A DNA stretch of 6,488 nt, taken from Oscillospiraceae bacterium. GTDB lineage: Bacteria; Bacillota; Clostridia; Oscillospirales; Oscillospiraceae. The notes beneath the pieces were generated by a model. That model was given only the letters and a program-made list of their open reading frames with translations, ran no database searches and had not been told where the DNA came from. Where the stretch lies: assembly GCA_016290695.1 (NCBI GenBank), contig JAEEUX010000148.1, forward strand, positions 1 to 6,488. Direction: 5' to 3'. Of this stretch, positions 1-6,488 are shown piece by piece; position 1 is the stretch's first letter, and each line of letters begins with the position of its first letter. Position numbers and translations under genes: made by a program.

Positions 1-600
1 TCCATGGTCGGGAAAATCAAAGTGACCTCGGAGGAGTACAGCGAAGGCACATGGTATGACGATACATGGTGGCTTTTCGGCTGGCACGGCAAAAAAGGCT
101 ACTATACCGATATGTGGAACTACATAAACGTAGGCAACCGGCAAAAAGCGGAGCATCGCCACAAATACAGTACCACTGATACTATCACGCTTGACGATAC
201 TGACCGCAAATCGGGGAAAATCTCCTTCGGGACCAAGGTCAGCGGCAACTGCAGCACCGCATTCGGCGCCTTCTGCAAAAATATTGAGTTACAGTATCTT
301 CCTATCGAGATCTCGATAGGCGCGTTGGATGACGACGCGATGATTCAGAAGAAAATCTACACCGCGCCGAATGTGGCGCAGAATGACGGTTATCCCATAC
401 CTGCCGGTAAGCTGAAATTTGTCGGCGAAAGCGCCTCGACTGAATCGAAGTTTTTCTACGATACGGACGTAGTTGCCCTTGAAGAAACTGCCCGCTACGA
501 AGCGGACAAGACCTATCTTTGGGGCATAAAGTTTAAGACGAAGGACGGTTCTACGAAGAAATTTTACTATTACGAAGGAACCTCGTTCAGCATTAAAGAC
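1..600 (+). other. N-terminal part of fragment: aromatic-rich patch and beta-rich sequence, family unknown
   Basis: Residues 1-200 of the translation. Residues 18-41 contain five Trp (18, 23, 24, 28, 39) and four Tyr (19, 34, 35, 41), an unusually aromatic stretch. A Cys pair (84 and 92) follows and could form a local disulfide. Residues 130-200 show alternating hydrophobic strands with a Gly-Lys-Leu-Lys-Phe start and a Lys-Thr-Tyr-Leu-Trp-Gly-Ile-Lys-Phe strand, as in Ig or fibronectin-like sandwiches. I do not recognise the family. Aromatic clusters can bind sugars, but nothing else here supports that role. Confidence 0.4.
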
Positions 601-3600
601 CTATATACCGGCAAGCTGAAAGATGTAAACGGTTCCCCCATTTCGGATACTGCGAAGCAGAGCGATAGTACATATGGCGTTCCCTGCTACAAAATCCGCC
701 CGGTTTATAGGCAGAAGACGGCGTATACCACTATAAAAATCGACGATACTAAGGCTCAGTTCCAGAACGGTACCTTCAAAAACGAGGAAACAATAAAAAC
801 CGGCCTTCTCGACAGGATCCAGATCAACCTTTCGGGCAAGGGCGATTGGGCTGTAAGCGGTTTCAGCCTTGCCTGCGGCAATGAGGGCAACGCCAAAACA
901 ACTACTGTCCAGCAGGAACGCGCGCTTTACAAAAAAACCGCCAAAGACGGAAACAGCACCTATAAAACAAAGTCGCCGCTTTATTGCGCGGACAGCGAGT
1001 GGGCTTCTTCCATTGTGAACGCCGGTGTATCTACGCCCGGCAGCTATCTTTTCCAGCCCACGAAAACGCACAATTCGCTGGCAGCTCTGTATCAGAAGCC
1101 GGAAATCACCGTGGCTGTGAATCCCCGTTCCGAGAGCGTGGAGTCGCAGTCGAAGGGCTTTGTCGTATATATGGACAAGAATGCAAATGACGACAAGAAT
1201 AAGGCTCCACAGAAAGCGCAATATACCAGTCTTGATTCCGACAAGCTTTTGCGCGGCGACGAAATACACATTGCGCCTTACAGAGTCGGAGATACCTATC
1301 AGCTTATCGGCGGCTTTAACGACGCAGCCGAAACCGGATATAAGTTCCAGTGGCAGGATTTTACCGGAGATATTGACCGCGACGGTGAGCTCTCCTGCGA
1401 AGAGAGAACGGCCCTGGCAAAAAGCGATTCCAATATCAACAGGGGCGTTTACGCCGGAGATGTTTTCAACTATGTTCCCAAGGTGATGGGCAGCCCGATC
1501 CTTTACTATAACATCATTCCGAAAGCGCAAAACGACACGGGTCGGAAAAATGCTCTTTTCGGCAGCATACGGCTGGAAGGCTGCTCTGTTATCGAAAACT
1601 CCAAGCCAAGGCCCGATTACAGCAAGAGCCCCATTGCAAACGCCCAGGTAACGGCCGGCGGAGAAACCGCGGTAACTGACAAAAACGGCATGTGGAGAAT
1701 CGAATCCGCCTCCTTTGCCGTCGGCGAGACGTATACGGTCACGCTTGCCTATGGCGGACGAAGCTACGTCGGAGAGGCGACGGTGAACGTCGGTGCGACG
1801 CAGTTTAACATCGACGAATACAACACCTTCAACGTTAAGAACTTCAACGCCTACCGCGTAACTAACGACAGCGAATACGAAAACGTAACGGACTGGAATA
1901 CGCACAACATTTCCAACAGCGCTATTTCCAACGAGGACAAGCGCCATCTCTATACCTTCGAGATTGAGGAGCTTATTCCCACCACCGCGACCGTAGGCCG
2001 CGTGGAGGTGAAGCGTTACAGCGCGGAAGGCGTTCTGAAAAAGACCTATACTGCGGTATATAACAGTGACAGCGGCGTTTTTGAAGTCAAGGACCCTGCG
2101 CTCTTAAATAGCTATACCCCCGGCGAGGGAGACCCCGACAAGTATATTTACAGCTTCAACCCCGCGACGGAAAACGTCGCCCCCGGCGATTATCTGACCG
2201 TCCGCGTATATGATCAGTATGACGTCGGATATATAGAGCATGATGTCGGTTTTGTTTATAAGCCGAAGCTCTCCGTCCTCAATATCGTGAACAGCTTCAA
2301 GTCTCCGCTCAATCCGGTGATTGACTTTATCGGCGGCGTGGATATGCTCTTCGACCTTGGCCTCACGGCCAAGATGGACAGCCTGGACGGCAAATTGGCC
2401 GACGTCGTTGAAAGCAAGCTCGACGTAGTAACCAGCGATAACGCGCGCACGATAAGCTTCGGCTGGAATAAGGATTTTAAAAAGTCCTATGACAGCGAGA
2501 AATCAAAGAAAGATAAAGATAAAAAGGACCCGGAGGGCTCCGAAGCTCCGAAAACTGCGGCGGAAACGATAAAGGAGTCAGCAATGAGCCTTGAGGGCGC
2601 CTCCGATCAGCCCGGAGAAGACACGAAGGAGAAGGATAAGGCCTCTGATACCGCCAAAAAGGCCGTCGATAAGGACAGCAAGGATAACGAAAAAACAAGC
2701 AGTGTCACGGCGGACATGAAGGTGAACCTGAGCGTGGCGCTCGAGCTCGTCATGGGCTACGATTCCGCCCAAAACCGCTTTTACTTCCAGGATTTCGTCG
2801 TGACCGGCGTCGTGAAGGGCGGAGCCGAGGCGAAATATGAATACATGACGCCTATCGGCATAGCCGTATTCGTAAAAGGCAGCCTGAGCGGAGATATCAC
2901 CGCCCTGATGGCCGTCGAGCCCTATTATAAGAACCCCGCAGAGCCGAACTATCTCTATCTGGACGAGGCCGGAAAAATCGACCTTACCAAGCTCGGCAAT
3001 TCGGACGTGAACAGGCAGCTCAGCATCTACGGCAAGCTGATGGTTCGCCCCAAGGTGACGCTTTCCGTCGGTGCCGCTGCCCTGAGCGACAAGCTCGCTT
3101 CCATTACGCTTACCGGCGGAGCGGATTTTGACATGGTCTTCACCACGGCGGGGGACGGGGCCGGAAACGTGACTCTCTCCGCCGAGCTAACGCTGAGCAT
3201 ATTGAACGGCGCGGTTGAAAAGAAATGGCTCATCGAAAAGAAAAAATATGATATGTTCAGCTACAACGGCGGAACCCTGCTCCAGCAGATGAGTGCGGGC
3301 GAGGACTATCGTTATGATGTGATAACGGCGGAGGACACGGACAAAAAGCTCTATCTTAAAAACCGCGGCAAGTGGAACGATAACAGCGGATACCTGTCCA
3401 CAAACGCAGCGGAGCGCTACAATGAGGTGATTCTGCAAACAGGCATCTATCCCTACGCCTATCCTCAGATATTCATGCTTTCCGGCGGAGGTGAAAATGA
3501 TTATACGGGCGCGGCCTCCGAGCAGCTTCTTCTGTTTTTGGACAGCGACAGCGAAAAGACCTGCCTTATGTACTCTGTCTATCAGGACAGCGGTGACGGC

Positions 3601-6488
3601 AGAGGCTACACATGGACGCAGCCGAACCCGGTGGACGCCGATACCGCCGGGGACGATACCCCCCGCGTCGAGGATATAGGCGACAGGCTTTTCATAACCT
3701 GGTCGAGCCAGAGCAGAACAGGATCGGACGACCCGATAGAAAAGCTGAACAGCCGCAATATAAAGTCCGTTTTCTTCGATAAGAGCACTAAACGCTTCTC
3801 GGACGTTAAGTATTTAACCAAGACCACAGCCGCAGACAAAACTGCCGACGACTTCGCTTCTGCGTCCTACTATAAGGCGGGCGACGGCACGGAAGAACTC
3901 ATGGTCACTTATATCAAGACGCAGTATAAGCAGACGGGCGCGGAGCTCGTCGTGGGCGACCTTACGGACGCATACTCCACCATCGCTTACCGTTTCTATG
4001 ATTTCGGCGCGAAAAAATGGGTGGATAAGTATTCCAACGAGGAAAAGCAGCGCCTGCCCTCCGGCATGAACGGCGCAGCCATCGCGCAGCTTGAAGAAAA
4101 CTGGTACGGCCAGGGCTTTGTTGACCTGTCCCGCTATGTGACCGTTACCAATACCGACCTTATCATCCCGGAAAACGAGCCCTACGCGGGTCTGTGGTCG
4201 AGGCCGGCGACGGATACGGACATTGGCTTTGCAAGCCTCGGCAGCGACCCGAAAATCGTTGAGCACGAAACCATCAACTGCGGTCAATACGCCGTGTCGG
4301 CCTATCTTGTGGACATGGATAAATCTCTGGATACGATCAACGACAGAGATATTTTCCTCCAGCTCTATGATTTCGAGGAAAAAACCTTTTATCCCGCCAT
4401 GCGCCTTACAAACGACGATTACAACCAGAATTATCTGGAGCTCATGGACGCGCCGGACGGCGTGACGCTGTATTATATCAGCGGCGGCGACATCGTGAAG
4501 CAGAATATCAGCGATATCATTAATCACATGATAAAAGCCGAAGTGAACGGGGAAAAGGTCCTGCTGCAGAATAAGTTTTGCGGTTATAATTCGGGCGAAA
4601 GCGTTATTTTGAAGGCGGACGAGAATAACCCCTACACTGAGTTTATCGTAAATTCGGACGGAAACAACGTCTATCTTACCTGGACCGAAAGCGGCATAAG
4701 CATGAAGAGCGGCATAGACATAAACAGCCCTGAGGCCACTCAGCCGGAAAACTACTATTCCGAGCGCCAGATGTATATGGCGATGCAGACCTTTACCGCC
4801 CACGAGTATCAGTACACAGACGAGAATGACCTGCCTCTTACATATCCCGCCGCAGACGGCGAAGGCCAGCCTATCAACTGGACCGTCACCCCCGACATAA
4901 ACGGCGAAGTGGGCAAGGTCCGCGCGGGCGACCCCGTTATAAAAACCGTATACTCAAGCATGTGGACGGAGCCCGTTCAGATGACGGACGAGCAGGGCGC
5001 AAGCTTCAGCGATATTGACTGCGTGCTTATCGGCGACGGATATCTGCGCTGCGTGTACCTCAAGGGTATGTCTGAGCTCACGGAAATCGGCGGAAAGCTT
5101 ATGCCCGCCGAGAATACGGATAATCGAGCCCTTATAAGCTCGGACTTCAACTTCAATGAGGAACGCTATTCAATAAGCATCGATAACGCCGATGATGTGA
5201 GCGCAGGCCGTGAAGCCATGCCGGTAAATATCACCGTGAAGAACGAATCCATCCTTACGATGAGCGACGTGGACGTTGAGCTTTATATGATAGAAGGCGA
5301 GGAGGAGAGCTTTGTAGGCTCTGCTCAAATAAGCAAGCTTATCGGCGGCGGCAGCGAGACAGTGACCGTCGAGTGGGATGTTCCCGAAGCCCTGGAGGGT
5401 GTTTCGCTTGTAGCAGCGGTCTCGTCGGGAGATTATGAGCACGCAAGAACGGTGGAAGAATTCTCGTATGACGCCTTGATAGAGATAAGCGACGCCTACT
5501 ATGAGCTGCTTGACAGGAATACCGCGGAATTTACCGTTACTGTAAAGAACACCGGCAGCGAGAACGCCGCTAATGAGCGCGTTTATATCAACTGCGGCGG
5601 CGTTGTTTCCAAGAGCGAGGAATTCGACCTCGTTTCCGGCGGCACGGCGATAATCACCCTGACCGCCGATATCCCGGAAGAAACGTTTGAAGAAAGCCGC
5701 AGCGAAACGACTATCACGGAAACCGCCCCGGTGAAGGTCTATACCACCGGCAGCGTAGTAAACGATGCCGTCGTTCGCTCCGCAGATGCTTCGCTTGAAG
5801 ACCTCCTCTATAATGTCGCCGGGCTTACAGACCCCGACGGGAACCTATATTCAAATACGATAAGGCTTGATGTCGGAGCTATGCTGCTGCTTGCGGCGCC
5901 GGATAACGGAGACGAGGCAAACCGCGCGCGTCTTGCCATTAAGCCCGAGAACGAAGCCGTGGCGTCGGTAATTAACGGCGTCGTCATCGGCAACGCAAGG
6001 GGCCGCACGAAGCTTCACGCGGAGATTTATCCCAAAGTAGATAGCTCTATATCCGATGAAAGCGGCATTATGAGAGAAGTAAGCAATTATAACACTTTGC
6101 CCTCCTGCCTCATCCAGACTATGGAGCTTGACGTACTTGTCGGCGGCGCGGCGAATTATTCTTCCGGCAGTGAACCCGACACGCCTGCGGTGGTTACTGA
6201 GCCCTCCGCCGTGACCATTAAGCCCGAGGCCAAGGCCGACGCTAACGGCGTTGCCAAGGCAACGGTTGAGGCGAAGGCCGTGACCGAGGTCATTAAGAAC
6301 GCGGCTGAGAAGAAGGCTGATTCCATCGTCATTAAGCCGGAAGTTACCGGCGACGCGAAGGAAGTCAAGGTAGAGCTGCCGAAGGCGTCTGTGAGCGAGA
6401 TAGTTAAGTCTTCCGTCGCGCTCGTTGTTGAGACCGACAAGGGTTCCGGGGAGGTTCCGAATGAGGTTTTGAAGGAAATTGCCGAGCA
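1..6488 (+). CDS. Giant multi-domain cell-surface protein, internal fragment (start and stop both outside the window)
   Basis: Frame 1 is open over the whole window: 2162 codons without a stop, so the full protein exceeds 2160 residues. There is no initiation site; the Met codon at base 4 has no recognisable ribosome binding site or signal peptide after it. The translation is rich in short beta-strand patterns, Asp, Gly, Thr and Tyr. Visible modules are an EF-hand loop, a carboxypeptidase-regulatory-like domain, a charged linker, a BNR-like propeller, two CARDB-like domains, a Big_2-like domain and a C-terminal module of the kind that precedes SLH repeats. Cysteines are few (14), half of them in the first 530 residues and none from 529 to 1187. 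No hydrophobic segment looks like a transmembrane helix. Known of such architectures: secreted, wall-attached proteins for adhesion or polymer binding. The role here is inferred; no enzyme active site was recognised. Codon use and base composition look even throughout, with no sign of a recent insertion. Confidence 0.93.
601..1545 (+). other. Beta-rich repeated modules with a recurring Tyr/Phe-x-Pro motif
   Basis: Residues 201-515. A short pattern of two aromatic or aliphatic residues, one variable residue and Pro recurs at about 230-234 (YKIRP), 349-353 (YLFQP) and 489-493 (FNYVP). Each is followed within 10-20 residues by an alternating beta-strand such as TTIKID, EITVAV or LYYNII. Spacing is about 120 and 140 residues. 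This suggests three diverged copies of one Ig-like module, but the similarity outside the motif is weak by eye. The third copy carries the EF-hand loop. I cannot assign the modules to a named family. Confidence 0.35.
1369..1404 (+). other. EF-hand/dockerin-like calcium-binding loop
   Basis: Residues 457-468 read DIDRDGELSCEE. This matches the 12-residue EF-hand loop: Asp at 1, 3 and 5, Gly at 6, a hydrophobic residue at 8, Ser at 9 and Glu at 12. A Gly just before the loop and the following Arg-Thr-Ala-Leu resemble the first half of a dockerin repeat. No second loop follows at dockerin spacing; the next residues (SDSNINRGVYAGDVF) return to beta-type sequence. The likeliest role is a structural Ca2+ site stabilising a beta-sandwich or domain junction. 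Calcium binding is inferred from the motif. Confidence 0.7.
1552..1809 (+). other. Carboxypeptidase-regulatory-like / Cna-B-like beta-sandwich domain
   Basis: Residues 518-603. The order of elements fits this fold: an opening strand with Phe-Gly-Ser-Ile-Arg-Leu-Glu-Gly (520-527), Ser-Pro-Ile-Ala-Asn-Ala-Gln-Val-Thr (543-551), then Ala-Val-Thr-Asp-Lys-Asn-Gly-Met-Trp (557-565) and a closing Tyr-Thr-Val-Thr-Leu-Ala-Tyr strand (578-584). The pattern 'P(I/L)xxAxVxxxG...TDxxGxW/Y' is the hallmark of these transthyretin-like domains, which act as stalk or spacer modules in surface proteins. A Lys that could form an isopeptide bond cannot be assigned by eye. Confidence 0.7.
1810..2466 (+). other. 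Beta-rich region with an Ig-like half and an amphipathic second half, family unknown
   Basis: Residues 604-822. Residues 650-752 alternate hydrophobic and polar positions and include Ala-Pro-Gly-Asp-Tyr-Leu-Thr-Val-Arg-Val-Tyr-Asp (726-737), a turn and strand typical of Ig-like domains that display a ligand or act as spacers. Residues 755-822 are different, with a more helix-compatible stretch (PLNPVIDFIGGVDMLFDLGL, 769-788) followed by an Asp/Lys/Val-rich segment that leads into the charged linker. I recognise no family for either half. Confidence 0.35.
2476..2700 (+). other. Lys/Asp/Glu-rich low-complexity linker
   Basis: Residues 826-900 consist mostly of Lys, Asp, Glu, Ser, Thr and Ala, for example SEKSKKDKDKKD at 832-843 and EDTKEKDKASDTAKKAVDKD at 873-892. 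There are no aromatic residues after Tyr 830 and almost no large hydrophobics. This is very likely a disordered, mixed-charge spacer. It separates the N-terminal Ig-like part from the C-terminal beta-rich and propeller part. It shows no heptad pattern convincing enough to call a coiled coil. Confidence 0.75.
2701..3330 (+). other. Beta-rich Gly/Val/Ala segment, family unknown
   Basis: Residues 901-1110. It is built of long alternating amphipathic strands, such as ADMKVNLSVALELVMGY (904-920), GIAVFVKGSLSGDITALMAV (953-972), SIYGKLMVRPKVTLSVGAAA (1008-1027) and VTLSAELTLSIL (1057-1068). Strand after strand of similar length suggests a large twisted sheet, a lipocalin- or barrel-like body, or a stacked beta-solenoid. 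I cannot match it to a named family. It follows directly on the charged linker and comes before the propeller. No catalytic motif is visible. Confidence 0.4.
3463..5154 (+). other. Probable beta-propeller, BNR/sialidase-like repeats
   Basis: Residues about 1155-1718. Blade-like units recur: hydrophobic strands ending in Trp or Tyr, then an Asp/Gly turn and an outer strand. The clearest is the Asp-box-like SGDGRGYTW (1197-1205), followed by Pro-Arg-Val-Glu-Asp-Ile-Gly-Asp-Arg-Leu-Phe-Ile-Thr-Trp (1221-1234). Others are YRFYDFGAKKWV (1330-1341), FLQLYDFEEKTFYPA (1452-1466), SDGNNVYLTWTES (1552-1564) and the segment with Trp-Thr-Glu-Pro-Val (1655-1659) and Gly-Asp-Gly-Tyr-Leu-Arg (1678-1683). 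By eye I count six to eight units. The Asp-box has one extra residue compared with the usual S-x-D-x-G-x-T-W. The Arg triad and other catalytic residues of true sialidases could not be identified, so a binding or structural propeller is more likely than an enzyme. Blade borders are approximate. Confidence 0.6.
5167..5469 (+). other. CARDB-like Ig domain 1
   Basis: Residues 1723-1823. It has the CARDB pattern: Tyr-Ser-Ile-Ser-Ile, then a Gly-rich 'xAGREAMPVNITVKNES' strand (1734-1750), Val-Asp-Val-Glu-Leu-Tyr (1757-1762), Ile-Gly-Gly-Gly-Ser-Glu-Thr-Val-Thr-Val-Glu-Trp (1781-1792) and a final Leu-Val-Ala-Ala-Val strand (1803-1807). In CARDB domains 'NxG/NxS' followed by 'v.v.f' and 'L.aG.s..v...w' are the conserved features. 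Such modules are stalk or adhesion spacers in surface proteins. Confidence 0.65.
5476..5775 (+). other. CARDB-like Ig domain 2
   Basis: Residues 1826-1925. It follows domain 1 with almost no linker and repeats its order: an opening Ile-Glu-Ile strand, Ala-Glu-Phe-Thr-Val-Thr-Val-Lys-Asn-Thr-Gly (1842-1852), Glu-Arg-Val-Tyr-Ile (1859-1863), and Leu-Val-Ser-Gly-Gly-Thr-Ala-Ile-Ile-Thr-Leu-Thr (1877-1888). The Val-Lys-Asn-Thr-Gly motif is the strongest CARDB sign in the window. The two tandem copies most likely arose by duplication and have since diverged. Confidence 0.7.
5857..6033 (+). other. Big_2-like bacterial Ig domain (compact)
   Basis: Residues 1953-2011. It begins with Ile-Arg-Leu-Asp-Val-Gly-Ala-Met-Leu-Leu-Leu-Ala (1954-1965), like the 'l.vGet..L.a' start of Big_2 domains. 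It continues with Ala-Val-Ala-Ser-Val-Ile-Asn-Gly-Val-Val-Ile-Gly-Asn-Ala-Arg-Gly-Arg-Thr (1986-2003), which parallels the typical 'VAtVdnGvVtgvaaGtt' motif. At about 59 residues it is shorter than a usual Big_2 domain (around 80), so it may be degenerate or missing a strand. It is a typical stalk module. Confidence 0.6.
6181..6488 (+). other. C-terminal module of the type that precedes SLH domains (truncated by window end)
   Basis: Residues 2061-2162. After a Pro/Thr/Glu-containing hinge comes a repeating pattern: Ala-Thr-Val-Glu-Ala-Lys-Ala-Val-Thr-Glu-Val-Ile (2087-2098), Ala-Asp-Ser-Ile-Val-Ile-Lys-Pro-Glu-Val (2106-2115), Val-Lys-Val-Glu-Leu-Pro-Lys-Ala-Ser-Val-Ser-Glu-Ile (2122-2134) and Leu-Val-Val-Glu-Thr (2141-2145). 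From memory, this 'I.PeV.GdA..V.VeLPkasv..i......lvVet..g...vP...L..I' pattern is common in large Bacillota surface proteins shortly before three SLH repeats, which bind pyruvylated secondary cell-wall polymer. No SLH repeat lies in the window. Anchoring by SLH is therefore a prediction about downstream sequence. Confidence 0.65.

Noticed and set aside
1369..1470. Full dockerin domain
   Set aside because: Only one calcium loop is present. The second duplicated loop and helix required for a dockerin are missing, so only an EF-hand-like loop is called.
984..1486. Two short + strand open frames out of register
   Set aside because: They overlap each other and the main frame, lack a credible ribosome binding site and show no protein-like pattern.
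601..1947. 448-residue antisense open frame
   Set aside because: It runs codon-for-codon opposite the main frame. It ends where the sense frame uses CTA (601-603) and stays open because the sense gene rarely uses TTA, CTA or TCA codons. The translation is a hydrophobic, Val/Ile/Arg-rich mirror with no recognisable domain, and it overlaps clear domains on the + strand.
2476..2700. Coiled coil in the charged region
   Set aside because: There is no regular heptad of hydrophobic residues; the composition fits a disordered linker better.
3814..4803. 329-residue antisense open frame
   Set aside because: Also in codon register with the main frame; it stops at a sense TTA codon (3814-3816) and would begin at a GTG. 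It lies opposite the propeller, has no family resemblance and is explained by codon bias.
3463..5154. Active sialidase
   Set aside because: Propeller-like repeats and one modified Asp-box are visible, but the catalytic Arg triad, Tyr and Asp could not be located. Enzyme activity is not claimed.
1..6488. Promoters, terminators, RNA genes, CRISPR arrays, insertion sequences or phase-variable repeats
   Set aside because: The whole window is coding. I saw no direct-repeat arrays, terminal inverted repeats, long homopolymers or simple-sequence tracts, and no tRNA- or rRNA-like sequence.

Overview
The window lies entirely inside one very long protein-coding gene. Reading the + strand from base 1 in frame 1 gives 2162 consecutive sense codons plus two bases of the next. 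There is no in-frame stop, no frameshift and no intergenic gap, and neither the real start nor the stop codon is present. I see no second gene, RNA gene, mobile element, CRISPR array, promoter or terminator. The other open frames, including two long antisense ones, are shadows of this gene.

The protein looks like a giant, secreted, multi-domain cell-surface protein of a Gram-positive, Clostridia-type anaerobe; an uncultured gut Oscillospirales-like bacterium would fit. The organism is an inference. It rests on the domain style, the moderate GC content (roughly half by eye) and a C-terminal module that in Bacillota surface proteins usually comes just before S-layer homology (SLH) domains. The signal peptide (upstream) and the cell-wall anchor (downstream) would both lie outside the window.

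Layout by residue of the window translation: 1-200, an aromatic-rich start and beta-rich sequence; 201-515, beta-rich modules with a recurring Tyr/Phe-x-Pro motif and one perfect EF-hand calcium loop (457-468); 518-603, a carboxypeptidase-regulatory/Cna-B-like beta-sandwich; 604-822, beta-rich sequence of unknown family; 826-900, a Lys/Asp/Glu-rich linker; 901-1110, a beta-rich segment I do not recognise; about 1155-1718, a probable BNR/sialidase-type beta-propeller; 1723-1823 and 1826-1925, two CARDB-like Ig domains; 1953-2011, a Big_2-like Ig domain; 2061-2162, the start of the pre-SLH module.

Taken together this reads as a stalk-and-head adhesin or substrate-binding protein. A propeller 'head' sits on Ig-like stalk domains that lead to a non-covalent cell-wall anchor. 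No catalytic domain could be recognised. I found no convincing sign of a new multi-gene system. The most notable points are the size, the unusual domain combination and several segments that match no family I know.
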